Shown here: piece after piece, positions 42,127 through 50,766 of the stretch | Layout: every line of letters begins with the position of its first letter | Numbering within the stretch: position 1 is the stretch's first letter | From: Halobellus sp. MBLA0158 | GTDB lineage: Archaea > Halobacteriota > Halobacteria > Halobacteriales > Haloferacaceae | Assembly: GCF_041477585.1 (NCBI RefSeq) | Contig: NZ_JBGNYA010000001.1 | Coordinates: 1,736,001 to 1,800,000, forward strand | Direction of reading: 5' to 3' | Length of the DNA stretch: 64,000 nt | Position numbers and translations under genes: made by a program | Notes under the pieces: model-generated | Told to the model about the DNA's origin: nothing | What the model saw: the letters and a program-made list of their open reading frames with translations, nothing else | Databases searched by the model: none

Positions 42127-43470
42127 ATGGACCGAGCGGTCGTCGAACCCGACGTCGATGCTGTCCCCGGAGCGAAGGCCGAACGATGGGTCACCCACCA
42201 CCACGAGGTCGCGGCCCCGAGCACGGCCGCCTACGAGTTCGTCTGGGATCTGACCGAGGAGGCGATCGGCCCCTTCTGCACCGACGTCGACGGCAACGTT
42301 TTCTTAGATTTCACGAGCCACGTCGCCTCGTCGCCGCTGGGGTACAACAACCCGACCGTCCGCGAGAGGATGGCGGCGCTGGACCTCCCGTCGCCGACCA
42401 AGATCGCCGGACAGAGCTTCTACGCCGGTACGGGCTGGCCGCCCGAGGACTCGGATCTGCCGGGACCGACCCAGCTGATGGACCGGCTCACGGAGCTCGG
42501 ATCGGGGTACGATCTCGACACCGTGTTCCTCTCGAACTCCGGCGCCGAGGCGGTCGAGAACGCCATCAAGATCTGCTACGACCACCGCGGCGGCGCCGGA
42601 CAGGCCATCACGTTCGAGGGCGCCTTCCACGGCCGGACGCTCGGCGCGCTGTCGCTGAACCGCTCGAAGGCCGTCCACCGGCGGGACTTCCCGGAAATCC
42701 CCGGCGTCCACGCCGTGCCGTACTGCGAGGACCGGACCTGCACGCCCGAGTCGTGCTCGTGTGGGTTCTTCGCCGGCGACGGCTCGCGCCTGCGCTCGAT
42801 GCTCGACCCCGACCGCGGCTACGTCGACCCCGACGACCTCGCGTACCTGATCATCGAGCCGGTCCAGGGCGAGGGCGGCTACCGCTTCCCCAGCGAGGCG
42901 TTCGCCGAGGAGATCGCCGATGTCTGCGAGACCCACGACGTGCTCTTGATCGCCGACGAGATCCAGACCGGCGTCGGCCGGACGGGCGAGTGGTGGGGCT
43001 CGGACCACTACCCGTTCGAGCCCGACGTGATCGCGAGCGCGAAGGCGCTCCAGGTCGGTGCGACGCTCTCCCGCCGGGAGATCTTCCCCGAGGAGAAGTC
43101 GCGGCTCTCCTCGACGTGGGGCGCTGGCGACGTGCTCGCGGCGCTCCAGGGGGCGGTCACGATCGACGTCATCGAGTCCGAAGGGCTCCTGCGGAACGCC
43201 CGCGAGAAGGGCGACCGGCTGATGGGTCGGCTCCGCGAGGCCGACCTGGCGGATGTCGACAACGTCCGCGGTCGGGGACTGCTCGTCGCGTTCGACCTCC
43301 CGACGAAGGAGCGACGCGACGCCGTGATCCGGGCGGCGCTGGAACGCGGCCTGCTCACCCTGGGCTGTGGCTACCGGTCGATCCGGCTCCTGCCGCCGCT
43401 CGACGTCACCGAGCGGGAGATTGATCTCGGCGCGGAGCTGCTGATCGAGGCCGTCGAAGCCGGCGAGTGA
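42127..43470 (+). CDS. Class III aminotransferase (ornithine/lysine/GABA-type) with Cys-rich insert
   Basis: The 447-residue fold-type I PLP enzyme has SNSGAEAVENAIKI, FEGAFHGRTLGALS, IIEPVQGEGGYRF, LIADEIQTGVGRTG and PLP lysine K306 in ASAKALQVGA. It transfers a terminal amino group from an omega-amino acid to 2-oxoglutarate. The insert YCEDRTCTPESCSCGF carries four cysteines (C200, C205, C210, C212) not expected in the family core. It is divergent from the P5C-dehydrogenase-like gene with 104 bp between starts, so a shared ornithine or lysine catabolic role is plausible. Confidence 0.85.
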   Translation: MDRAVVEPDVDAVPGAKAERWVTHHHEVAAPSTAAYEFVWDLTEEAIGPFCTDVDGNVFLDFTSHVASSPLGYNNPTVRERMAALDLPSPTKIAGQSFYAGTGWPPEDSDLPGPTQLMDRLTELGSGYDLDTVFLSNSGAEAVENAIKICYDHRGGAGQAITFEGAFHGRTLGALSLNRSKAVHRRDFPEIPGVHAVPYCEDRTCTPESCSCGFFAGDGSRLRSMLDPDRGYVDPDDLAYLIIEPVQGEGGYRFPSEAFAEEIADVCETHDVLLIADEIQTGVGRTGEWWGSDHYPFEPDVIASAKALQVGATLSRREIFPEEKSRLSSTWGAGDVLAALQGAVTIDVIESEGLLRNAREKGDRLMGRLREADLADVDNVRGRGLLVAFDLPTKERRDAVIRAALERGLLTLGCGYRSIRLLPPLDVTEREIDLGAELLIEAVEAGE

Positions 43471-43485
43471 GGCGTCGGGGACCCG

Positions 43486-44790
43486 CTACTCGTGGCGGTC
43501 GACCGCCGCGCCCAGCGACTCCATCGCGTCGAAGAAGTCCGGGAAGGACACGTCGACGTGTTCGGCGCCCTCGATGACGGTGTCGCCGTCAGCGGCGAGC
43601 CCCGCGACGGCCAGCGACATCACGATGCGGTGGTCCGCGCGGCCGTCGACGCGCGCGCCCACGAGGTCGGTGTCGCCGCCGTGGACGGTCAGCCGATCCC
43701 GCTCTTCGGTCACCGAGGCACCCATCTTGCCTAACTCCTCGGCCATCGCGCTCACGCGGTCGGTCTCCTTGTACCGGACGTGCTCGCAGTTCTCGATGAC
43801 CGTATCGCCGTCCGCAACGGCCCCGAGCGCGGCGATCGTCGGCAGCAGGTCGGGCGTGTCGCCGACGTCGACGGTGGTGCCCGACAGCGACGCCCGCGGG
43901 ACGGCGATCTCGCCAGCGTCGCGGTCCCAGCCGACCGCAGCGCCCATCGACTCCAGGATCTCGACGATCGCGCTGTCGCCCTGGGCGCTCGGGCGCGCGC
44001 CCTCGACGAGGACGCGGTCGCCCTCCGCCGCGGCGACGGCGCCCGCCGAGAGCAGGTACGACATCGACGAGAAGTCGCCGGGGACGGCGTACTCGCCGCC
44101 TTTGGGAGCGTAGGACTGGCCGCCGGGGACGGAGAAGCCGTCGTCGGTCTTCGTCGCATCGACGCCGAAGTCGTCGAGGACTTCGAGCGTGATGTCGACG
44201 TACGGCGCGGACTTCAGTTCGGTTTCGAGTTCGACGTCGATGCCCTCGTCGGTGACGGCGCCGGCCATCAGGAGCGCGGTGATGTACTGCGAGGAGACGT
44301 CGCCGGGGATCGACACCGCGCCGCCGTCGATCGACTCGCCGACCACGAGCGGCGCCTGGCCGTTCCGCCGGGTCGACTCCGCCCGCCCGCCGAGCTGTCG
44401 GATCGCGTCGAGGAGCGGCCCCTGCGGGCGCGAGCGGAGGGAGTCGTCGCCGGTGAACACGCAGAGCCCGTCGGCGAGCGCGCCGCAGGCGGTGACGAGC
44501 CGCGTGGTCGTCCCCGAGTTCGCGCAGTCGACGACGTCGTCCGGCACCTCGGGGCGGCCGTCGAAGCCGGAGATCGAGAGCCGCGCGTCGCCGTCGGCGT
44601 CGCGGTCGACCGAGCCGCCGAACGCCTCGACCGCGCGCATCGTCGCGCGGGTGTCGGCGCTCACGAGCGGGTCGGCGACGACCGCCTCCGCGCCGTAGCC
44701 CGCGGCGAGGATCGCTCGGTGGGTGTAGCTCTTCGAGGGCGGCGCGCGCACGCGCCCCGCCACGCGGGACTGCGAGATGGTGACGTCCAT
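43486..44790 (-). CDS. aroA: 3-phosphoshikimate 1-carboxyvinyltransferase (EPSP synthase)
   Basis: The 434 residues have the two-domain EPSP synthase motifs: [32 protein letters not shown], and [40 protein letters not shown] and [14 protein letters not shown] follow near the C-terminus. It joins PEP to shikimate-3-phosphate. The start at [12 protein letters not shown] (44790) fits the family; the in-frame sequence upstream is not protein-like. The stop is 15 bp from that of the convergent aminotransferase. Confidence 0.94.
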   Translation of the reverse strand: MDVTISQSRVAGRVRAPPSKSYTHRAILAAGYGAEAVVADPLVSADTRATMRAVEAFGGSVDRDADGDARLSISGFDGRPEVPDDVVDCANSGTTTRLVTACGALADGLCVFTGDDSLRSRPQGPLLDAIRQLGGRAESTRRNGQAPLVVGESIDGGAVSIPGDVSSQYITALLMAGAVTDEGIDVELETELKSAPYVDITLEVLDDFGVDATKTDDGFSVPGGQSYAPKGGEYAVPGDFSSMSYLLSAGAVAAAEGDRVLVEGARPSAQGDSAIVEILESMGAAVGWDRDAGEIAVPRASLSGTTVDVGDTPDLLPTIAALGAVADGDTVIENCEHVRYKETDRVSAMAEELGKMGASVTEERDRLTVHGGDTDLVGARVDGRADHRIVMSLAVAGLAADGDTVIEGAEHVDVSFPDFFDAMESLGAAVDRHE

Positions 44791-44847
44791 ACGGTCCGTT
44801 CGCGCTGGCTGGGGTATGATACTTACTGTCGAATCCGACCGCGAGCC

Positions 44848-44855
44848 TTTATATC
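44848..44855 (+). promoter_or_regulatory. Orphan TATA element inside the aroA-btuF gap
   Basis: TTTATATC lies on the plus strand, where no annotated plus-strand gene follows. Its centre is about 27 nt from a GTG codon at 44878, the exact distance of a leaderless haloarchaeal start. Confidence 0.5.
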
Positions 44856-44877
44856 GCAGAACGGGGGCAGGGCCGCC

Positions 44878-44982
44878 GTGACCTGGGTTCGGTCCCGCGT
44901 CGTGCCGCGGTTGCCCGGCACAGCGACGCGGGCGCGGCCGTGCCGGCTGTTCGCCACATTCGACGTGCAAACGCTACGATAG
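44878..44982 (+). ncRNA. Candidate leaderless micro-ORF (34 codons) or structured small RNA
   Basis: From the GTG at 44878 an ORF of 34 codons ([20 protein letters not shown]...) runs to a TAG. The peptide is very basic, unlike neighbouring acidic proteins, which weakens the coding case. The transcript would fold strongly: CCCGCGTCG (44894-44902) pairs with CGACGCGGG (44924-44932), and TGCCG with CGGCA inside it, leaving an 8-nt loop and a 3-nt bulge. A 7-bp inverted repeat follows at its end. Small RNA and micro-ORF are both possible, so the class is uncertain. Confidence 0.4.
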
Positions 44983-45006
44983 CCACCTCGACGGACGACG
45001 CTATCG
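44977..45006. terminator. Inverted repeat at the end of btuF and of the 44878 transcript
   Basis: CGATAGC (44977-44983) and GCTATCG (45000-45006) pair over seven bases around 16 nt. It covers the stop codons of both the micro-ORF and the convergent btuF, so it could end or protect both transcripts. There is no T-tract. Confidence 0.35.
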
Positions 45007-46113
45007 ACGTCGCGCCAGCAGCGCGGCCGCCGCGAGCGCGGCGGCGGCGGTCACGACGCCGAAGCCGGGCGTTCCGGTCTCCGTTCCCGGACGTTCGGTC
45101 TCCACGGTCGTTCCCGTGGGCGTCACCGTCATCGGAGTGTCGGCTATCGTCGACTCCTCAGACGCTTCGAGGTCCCGGTACTCCGCGTAGGCGTCGGGGT
45201 GGATCGCCTCCAGGATCGTCTCCGCCGCGAGCACGGAGCGGGGCGCGGGCTGCTGGAGGTAGTTCGTGTTCACTCTCACGACGTTGCCCTCCTGCACGGC
45301 GGTCGTGCTGTTGTAGGCCGCGTTTCTCGGGATCGAACTGCCCTCGGGCGTGACGATCCACGTCGGACTCATATTCGCGACCGTCTCGTCGTTGATCGGC
45401 TGGAAGCCGGAGATTCCGACTTCGGCGGCGCCGTTCCGGAGCCCCGCCGTCTCCATCACGTCGCCGATGAAGGTGTCCGCGCCCGAGGTGTACCCGTAGA
45501 AGACGTTGAGCCCGACCGGCCGCTCCTCGCCGTCGAGCGCCTGTCGCATCAGGTCCAGCGAGCGGCGCATCTCGTCGGCCCGCTCGACGCCCGCCTCGCA
45601 GTTGCCGGTGAGCCGGCCGATTCGCTCGGTCTTCTCCGCGACGAACGAGAGCGACGTCGCCTCTCCGAAGACGTAGACGGGGATTCCCGCGTCGCGGATC
45701 TGCTCGACGCGCTCGGCGGCGAAGCCGTAGGTGCTGTTCGGGACCAAGACGAGATCGGGCTCAGCGTTCAGGACCACCTCCACGCTCGGGCCGTTCGCCC
45801 CCGAGACGTTCGCCTTCTCGTTCGCGCCGTCGAGGTACGTCGCGTACCGCGAGACGCCGACGACCTCGTCCCGCGCGCCGATCTCCCACATCGTCTGGGC
45901 CGCGCTCGGATTGAGCGTCACGACTCGTTGGGGGTCTTCGGGAACCTCGACCTCGGTACCCGTCGCGTCAGTCGTCGCGTAGGGGAACTCGCAGGTCGTC
46001 GCGTCGCCGCCGTGCGATTCCACGGGGCCGCCGTCCGCGGCGGTGGCGGCCGCCGCGGGACCGGCGGCGACGGTGACGAGTAGGACAGAGAGCACGAGCG
46101 CCTTGCGGAGCAT
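45001..46113 (-). CDS. btuF: BtuF-like substrate-binding protein with PGF-CTERM anchor
   Basis: The 370 residues begin with a Sec signal ([22 protein letters not shown]). The BtuF/FhuD-type binding fold follows: [31 protein letters not shown], and [21 protein letters not shown] Thr/Glu/Pro-rich stretch and the terminal TPGF + hydrophobic helix + ARRR form a PGF-CTERM signal, processed by archaeosortase A. It is divergent from btuCD with 44 bp between starts, forming a cobalamin-type uptake locus. A metal-chelate substrate other than B12 is possible. Confidence 0.87.
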   Translation of the reverse strand: MLRKALVLSVLLVTVAAGPAAAATAADGGPVESHGGDATTCEFPYATTDATGTEVEVPEDPQRVVTLNPSAAQTMWEIGARDEVVGVSRYATYLDGANEKANVSGANGPSVEVVLNAEPDLVLVPNSTYGFAAERVEQIRDAGIPVYVFGEATSLSFVAEKTERIGRLTGNCEAGVERADEMRRSLDLMRQALDGEERPVGLNVFYGYTSGADTFIGDVMETAGLRNGAAEVGISGFQPINDETVANMSPTWIVTPEGSSIPRNAAYNSTTAVQEGNVVRVNTNYLQQPAPRSVLAAETILEAIHPDAYAEYRDLEASEESTIADTPMTVTPTGTTVETERPGTETGTPGFGVVTAAAALAAAALLARRR

Positions 46114-46157
46114 ACCGTGGGCTGGACGCCATTGCAACAAGTATTTGCCTAATCCAA

Positions 46158-47201
46158 GTGAGATTGGGTACTACCGTGACCGTCAGGACGCGCACCGTCG
46201 GCTGGTCGGCCGCGCTGACGGCCGTCCTCGCGCTGACGGTCGTCCTGAGCGCCGGCGTCGGCCCGGTGTCGATCCCGGCGCCGACCGTCGCGAAGATCCT
46301 GCTCTCTGCGGACCCCTCGCCGCTGGCGTTCGAGCGGGCGATCAGCCGTACGAACCGGCTCATCGTCCTGAACATCCGGCTGCCGCGGATCGTCCTGGCG
46401 GCCCTCGTCGGCTTCGCGCTCGCGACCGCGGGCGTGGTGATGCAGGGGTTCTTCCGCAATCCGATGGCCGATCCCTCGATCGTCGGCGTCTCCTCGGGCG
46501 CGGCCGTCGGCGCCGTCGCGACGATCGTGCTCCCGTTCGCGTTCCCGTTCGGCCTCGAACTCCAGGGCGCGGCGTTCGTGACGGCCGTCCTGACCGCCTT
46601 CGGCGTCTACCTCATCGCCACTCGCGACGGCCGGACGCCGACCGCGACGCTGCTGCTCGCGGGCGTGGCCGTCCAGACGTTCCTGGGGGCGGTCATCTCG
46701 CTGTTGCTCCTGCACAGCGGCCAGAGCCTCCGCCGGGTGGTCTACTGGCTGATGGGCCACCTCGGCGGGACGACCTGGGGCGACGTCCGCGCCATCGCCG
46801 TCGTCCTCCCGCCGCTCTTCGTCCTCTTGCTCGTGTACGCCCGCGACCTCAACGTCCTCCTCCTCGGCGAGGAGGACGCCCACGCGCTCGGCATCGACGT
46901 CGAGCGGACGAAGCGGGTATTGCTCGCGGCGTCGAGCGTCGTCACCGCGGCCGCGGTCGCGGTCACTGGCGTCATCGGCTTCGTCGGGCTCATCGTGCCC
47001 CACGCGATGCGGTTGGTCGTCGGCCCCGACCACCGCGTGCTGCTCCCGACGAGCGCGCTCGCGGGCGCGTCGTTCCTCGTCGCCACCGACACGCTGGCGC
47101 GCTCGGGCGCGGCGGAGGTCCCGGTCGGGATCGTCACGGCCGCGCTCGGCGCGCCGTTCTTCCTGTATTTGCTCCGCTCGCGGGAGGTGACTGGCCTGTG
47201 A
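46158..47201 (+). CDS. btuC: BtuC-like FecCD-family ABC permease
   Basis: The 347 residues have about ten membrane helices. Family blocks [45 protein letters not shown] (seen in segments), [11 protein letters not shown] and [20 protein letters not shown] (the BtuD-contact loop) are intact. It starts at GTG 46158; a second GTG six codons later is equally possible. The ATPase gene overlaps its stop by 4 nt. It forms the channel of the importer. Confidence 0.88.
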   Translation: MRLGTTVTVRTRTVGWSAALTAVLALTVVLSAGVGPVSIPAPTVAKILLSADPSPLAFERAISRTNRLIVLNIRLPRIVLAALVGFALATAGVVMQGFFRNPMADPSIVGVSSGAAVGAVATIVLPFAFPFGLELQGAAFVTAVLTAFGVYLIATRDGRTPTATLLLAGVAVQTFLGAVISLLLLHSGQSLRRVVYWLMGHLGGTTWGDVRAIAVVLPPLFVLLLVYARDLNVLLLGEEDAHALGIDVERTKRVLLAASSVVTAAAVAVTGVIGFVGLIVPHAMRLVVGPDHRVLLPTSALAGASFLVATDTLARSGAAEVPVGIVTAALGAPFFLYLLRSREVTGL

Positions 47202-48562
47202 GCGATCCGCTCGTCTCCGTCGAGGATCTCCGAGTCGCGTTCGGGTCGCTGACCGTACTCGACGGTATCGACGCGACCGTCGAGCCGGGGTCCTTCGTCG
47301 GTCTCGTCGGTCCCAACGGGGCCGGAAAGACCACGCTCCTCCGAACGCTCAACGGGACGGTATCGCCCGACTCGGGCACCGTCTCCGTCGCGGGCGAACG
47401 CATCGCGGATCTCTCGTCGAGGGCCGCGAGCCGGCTCGTCGCGACCGTCCCCCAGGACACGAGCGTCGCCTTCGAGTTCGACGTCCGGCAGATCGTCGAG
47501 ATGGGACGCAACCCCCATCGATCGCGGTTCGGCGGCTGGTCCCGCGCCGACGCCGAGGCCGTCGAGCGCGCGCTGGACCGCGCGGACGTTCGTGAGTTCG
47601 TGGAGCGCTCGATCACGACCCTCTCGGGGGGCGAGCGCCAGCGCGTTCTCCTGGCGCGGGCGCTCGCCCAGGAGACGCCGCTGTTGCTCTTGGACGAACC
47701 GACCGCGAGCCTCGACATCAATCACCAGGTCCGCACGCTCGAACTACTGCGGAGTCTCGTCGCCGACGGCAAGACCGCGATCACGGCGATCCACGACCTG
47801 AACCTCGCGGCCCACTACTGCGACGAACTGCTCCTCCTCTCCGACGGGAAGGTCGCCGCCCAGGGGCCGCCGGAAGCGGTGCTCACAGAACGGGCCCTGG
47901 AGGACGCCTTCGACGCCAACGCGGTGGTCTCGCGGCACCCGGTCACGGGGTCGGTGTACGTCACCGCCCTCCCCGACGGGAAGCCGGTCGACGGCACGGA
48001 CCGCTCCGAACCCGCGGGAGGCGACTCCGAGCGACCCGGCCGCGTCCACGTGATCGGCGGCGGCGGGACGGCCGCGAGGCTCCTCTACGTGCTCGATGCG
48101 GCGGGATACGAGGTCACGATCGGGGCGCTCAACGAGGGCGACACCGACACCGAGACCGCTCGGTCTATCGGGCTCGATCCCGTGACCGTTGAGCCCTTCG
48201 CCGGCGTCGACCCCGAGACGCGGGCGGCGGTCGAGCGGCGCATCGACGCCGCCGACTGCGTCGTCGTCGCGGACGTCGAGATCGGGACCGGGAACCTCCC
48301 GAACCTCCGGGCGGCCACCGCGGCCGACCGAGTGGTGCTCGTCGAGGACCGACCGTTCGACGAGCGGAACTACGTCGGCGAAGAGGCCGCGCGGGTCTAC
48401 GAGTCGCTCCGGGAACGCGCTCGAACCGTCGCGTCGAAAGACGTCTCGACCGCCGTGGTGGATCTGATCGACCGCGATATGCCTGTTCACAGTGACGGTA
48501 CCGGAGGCGAGACGGCGGAGCCCGCGCCCCGAGATCGACGGCCGAGCGAGCGATCTCGGTGA
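47198..48562 (+). CDS. btuD: BtuD-like ABC ATPase with a C-terminal Rossmann-like extension
   Basis: The 454 residues contain the ATPase (1-260): Walker [23 protein letters not shown], signature LSGGERQR, Walker [13 protein letters not shown]. After residue 285 a separate domain of about 150 residues begins [20 protein letters not shown] and includes [16 protein letters not shown] and [16 protein letters not shown]. The glycine-rich opening suggests a nucleotide-binding Rossmann fold. This extension occurs in archaeal BtuD-type ATPases, but its job is unknown. The GTG start overlaps btuC. Confidence 0.88.
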   Translation: MSDPLVSVEDLRVAFGSLTVLDGIDATVEPGSFVGLVGPNGAGKTTLLRTLNGTVSPDSGTVSVAGERIADLSSRAASRLVATVPQDTSVAFEFDVRQIVEMGRNPHRSRFGGWSRADAEAVERALDRADVREFVERSITTLSGGERQRVLLARALAQETPLLLLDEPTASLDINHQVRTLELLRSLVADGKTAITAIHDLNLAAHYCDELLLLSDGKVAAQGPPEAVLTERALEDAFDANAVVSRHPVTGSVYVTALPDGKPVDGTDRSEPAGGDSERPGRVHVIGGGGTAARLLYVLDAAGYEVTIGALNEGDTDTETARSIGLDPVTVEPFAGVDPETRAAVERRIDAADCVVVADVEIGTGNLPNLRAATAADRVVLVEDRPFDERNYVGEEAARVYESLRERARTVASKDVSTAVVDLIDRDMPVHSDGTGGETAEPAPRDRRPSERSR

Positions 48563-48640
48563 CCCTCGCCGGGGAGTCGCGTCGCTACGGATTCCGGCGA
48601 ACGTTTCGGCTCGGTATTGTGTTCGCACACGGCCGACAGA

Positions 48641-48699
48641 TTTTTTATGCGCGGAGTACAAGTGTGGGGTGAGAACGAGGCGGTGGTTCGGTTCTCACC
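48641..48699 (+). promoter_or_regulatory. tfb promoter with a 9-bp inverted repeat over the predicted start site
   Basis: TTTTTTATG (48641-48649) is the TATA element, predicting initiation near 48672. GGTGAGAAC (48668-48676) and GTTCTCACC (48691-48699) form a perfect inverted repeat with 14 nt between arms and 23 bp centre to centre. It covers the start site and early leader, so it could be a repressor operator or a leader hairpin. The ATG of tfb follows at 48718. Confidence 0.55.
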
Positions 48700-48717
48700 G
48701 TCCTCCCGTACCACAAA

Positions 48718-49776
48718 ATGAGTGATGCCCTTCACGCGCGCACGCGCGAGAACGACGAAGAGCGAACGTGGCGCGACCACAGCGCCGACGAGAGCCGTCG
48801 CGCTGACCAGAACGAGACGCGGGACCAGGAGTCGACCGAAGAGGAGTCGCTCCAGTGCCCCGAGTGCGGTTCGACAGACCTCGTCACCGACGACGAGCGC
48901 GGCGAGACCGTCTGTAACGACTGCGGCTTGGTCGTCGACGAGGACTCGATCGACCGCGGCCCCGAGTGGCGCGCCTTCGACAGCGCCGAACGCGACGAGA
49001 AGTCCCGGGTCGGCGCGCCGACGACGAACCTGATGCACGACAAGGGCCTGTCGACCAACATCGGCTGGCAGGACAAAGACGCCTACGGCAACTCCCTGTC
49101 GTCGAATCAGCGCCAGAAGATGCAGCGGCTGCGGACCTGGAACGAGCGGTTCCGCACCCGCGACTCGAAGGAGCGCAACCTCAAGCAGGCGCTCGGCGAG
49201 ATCGACCGGATGGCCTCCGCGCTCGGCCTCCCCGAGAACGTCCGCGAGACCGCGTCGGTCATCTACCGCCGCGCGCTCGACGAGGACCTGCTGCCCGGCC
49301 GTTCCATCGAGGGAATCGCGACCGCATCCCTCCACGCGGCCGCCCGGATGGCGCAGGTGCCCCGGAGCATCGACGAGGTCGCGCGGGTCTCCCGCGTCGA
49401 CGAGGACGAGTTCGAGCGGGCGTACCGCTACGTCGTCCGCGAGCTCTCCCTGGAGATCCAGCCGGCCGATCCCGCCGAATACGTCCCGCGGTTCGCCTCG
49501 GATCTTGACATCCCCAAGGAGACCGAGCGGACGGCGAACGACCTCCTGGAGAACGCCAAGCGACAGAACGTCCACTCCGGGAAGTCGCCGGTCGGCCTCG
49601 CGGCCGCCGCGCTCTACGCCGCCGCACAGTTGACCAACGAGGAGCTGACCCAAGCGGACGTGAGCGAGGTGACCGACATCTCGGAGGTCACGATCCGCAA
49701 CCGCTATCAGGAACTGCTCGAAGCCTGGGACCTCGACTCGCCGCACGGCGGTCGAAGCGGCGCCGCCGAGGCTTAG
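48718..49776 (+). CDS. tfb: Transcription initiation factor IIB (TFB)
   Basis: The 352 residues have a 45-residue acidic N-terminal extension. The zinc ribbon (C47, C50, C66, C69: CPECGS, CNDCG) and B-finger/linker (DRGPEWRAFDSAERDEKSRV, TNIGWQDKDAYG) come next. Two cyclin repeats follow (about 150-245 and 250-340), ending in YQELLEAWDLD. TFB recruits RNA polymerase to TBP-bound promoters. Haloarchaea carry several TFB paralogues with different target sets, and this is one of them. The leader contains a perfect inverted repeat. Confidence 0.95.
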   Translation: MSDALHARTRENDEERTWRDHSADESRRADQNETRDQESTEEESLQCPECGSTDLVTDDERGETVCNDCGLVVDEDSIDRGPEWRAFDSAERDEKSRVGAPTTNLMHDKGLSTNIGWQDKDAYGNSLSSNQRQKMQRLRTWNERFRTRDSKERNLKQALGEIDRMASALGLPENVRETASVIYRRALDEDLLPGRSIEGIATASLHAAARMAQVPRSIDEVARVSRVDEDEFERAYRYVVRELSLEIQPADPAEYVPRFASDLDIPKETERTANDLLENAKRQNVHSGKSPVGLAAAALYAAAQLTNEELTQADVSEVTDISEVTIRNRYQELLEAWDLDSPHGGRSGAAEA

Positions 49777-49828
49777 GCCCGACAAATCCGTTTGTCGTCG
49801 ACGGCGACGCATCGAAACCGCGCGGCCA

Positions 49829-50362
49829 CTACTCCTCGACGACCACGACGCCCTTCATCCCGAGCGTCTCGTGGGGCGTGCAGTAGTACTTCACCGTGCC
49901 GGCTTCCTCGAAGGTCTGTGAGAACGTGAAGCCCTCCTCTTGGGTCTGCTCCGACTCGAAGGAGCCGTCCTCGGCGACGACGTTGTGGAGGCTCCCTCGG
50001 CCGGTCCACTCCCAGACGACGGTCGTGCCGGTCGAGACGCGGATCGCCGCGGGGCCGTACCCGTAGTAGGCGCCGTTGGCCTCGACCCCGACGTCGACGG
50101 TGACCTCCGACTGGCCGGTCCGGTCGACGACGCCGTCGTAGTTGGACGTCTCCGAGAGGTAGCCGTCGAACGAGGGCGTGCCGCCGCCTCCGCCGCCGGA
50201 GCCCGAATCGCCGTCGGATCCCGAGCCGCCGTTCGAGCCCGAGTCGCCGTCGGACCCGCCGGACCCGCCGGAGCCGCCCGAGCCGGAACAGCCGGCGAGA
50301 CCGACACCGGCCGCGGTTACTACGCCGACGAATCCCCGCCGTGTGAGGTGGGTTCGCGTCAT
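49829..50362 (-). CDS. Halocyanin (blue copper protein), Tat lipoprotein
   Basis: The 177 residues start with a Tat signal TRRGFVGVVTAAGVGLAGC, lipid-anchored at C25. A Gly/Ser/Asp spacer (26-62) follows. One plastocyanin-like domain (63-177) has copper ligands H126 (SLHNVV), C161 and H164 (YYCTPH) and M169 (LGMKG). Halocyanins carry electrons at the outer membrane face to a terminal oxidase. The ba3-like oxidase operon 2.5 kb away has its own fused halocyanins, so this may be a mobile shuttle. Confidence 0.9.
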   Translation of the reverse strand: MTRTHLTRRGFVGVVTAAGVGLAGCSGSGGSGGSGGSDGDSGSNGGSGSDGDSGSGGGGGGTPSFDGYLSETSNYDGVVDRTGQSEVTVDVGVEANGAYYGYGPAAIRVSTGTTVVWEWTGRGSLHNVVAEDGSFESEQTQEEGFTFSQTFEEAGTVKYYCTPHETLGMKGVVVVEE

Positions 50363-50463
50363 CGGCCGAGTTTGGGACCTGCCTCATAAGTCGGTGCTGA
50401 CTCGTTCTCAGTTTCCGAAAACGGCCGGAACCCGTTCGGGGATGGGCCTACGTGTGTACGACG

Positions 50464-50766
50464 ATGAGTGAGACGAGTGAGGAACGACGGATGCGCATGA
50501 CCGAACCCCGCGGCGACACGACGCCCGAGTGGGAGGTGTTCTGCCGGTCCGCAGAGAGCGAGCCGCTCAGCCACGTCGGGAGCGTGTCGGCGCCGACAGA
50601 AGAGGTGGCCCGCGAGCAGGCGGAGTCGCTGTTCGGGTGGACGGCGCACACGCTCTGGCTCTGTCGCGCCGACGACGTCGCCCGATTCACCGCCCGGGAC
50701 CTGGGTGCCGAATCCGACGCGGCGGCCAACGCCGACGCGGAAACCGCCGGAGGTGAGTCCCGATGA
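50464..50766 (+). CDS. Htur_1727 family radical-SAM-partnered protein
   Basis: The 100 residues match a haloarchaeal family always found next to radical SAM genes: EPRGDTTPEWEVFCRSAESE, PLSHVGSVSAPTEEVAREQA, FGWTAHTLWLCRADDVARF. Databases list it as a candidate RiPP precursor, but it lacks a leader/core pattern and has only two cysteines. The terminal 20 residues are Ala/Asp-rich. The stop overlaps the ATG of the ahbC-type gene by 4 nt, so the two are made together. It could be an accessory chain for that enzyme and not a modified peptide (inference). Confidence 0.82.
   Translation: MSETSEERRMRMTEPRGDTTPEWEVFCRSAESEPLSHVGSVSAPTEEVAREQAESLFGWTAHTLWLCRADDVARFTARDLGAESDAAANADAETAGGESR

Noticed and set aside
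43780..44877. Long plus-strand frame leading into the micro-ORF at 44878
   Set aside because: It is antisense to aroA. Only the short part after the TATA element has independent support.
44866..44932. Archaeal H/ACA guide RNA spanning 44866-44950
   Set aside because: The basal stem would start about 10 nt upstream of the TATA-predicted transcript start, and no proper ACA spacing or kink-turn could be placed.
46146..46154. GCCTAATCC in the btuF-btuC gap, resembling a half of the metal box at 23810
   Set aside because: Only one half-site is present; no inverted partner lies at the needed distance.
46043..47197. Upstream in-frame extension of btuD
   Set aside because: It lies over btuC in a different frame. 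The GTG overlapping the btuC stop is the natural start.
50464..50766. Reading the Htur_1727 protein as a classical RiPP precursor
   Set aside because: It is 100 residues long with a folded-looking core (EWEVFCR to DDVARF), only two cysteines, no protease or exporter gene nearby, and the partner enzyme looks like AhbC.
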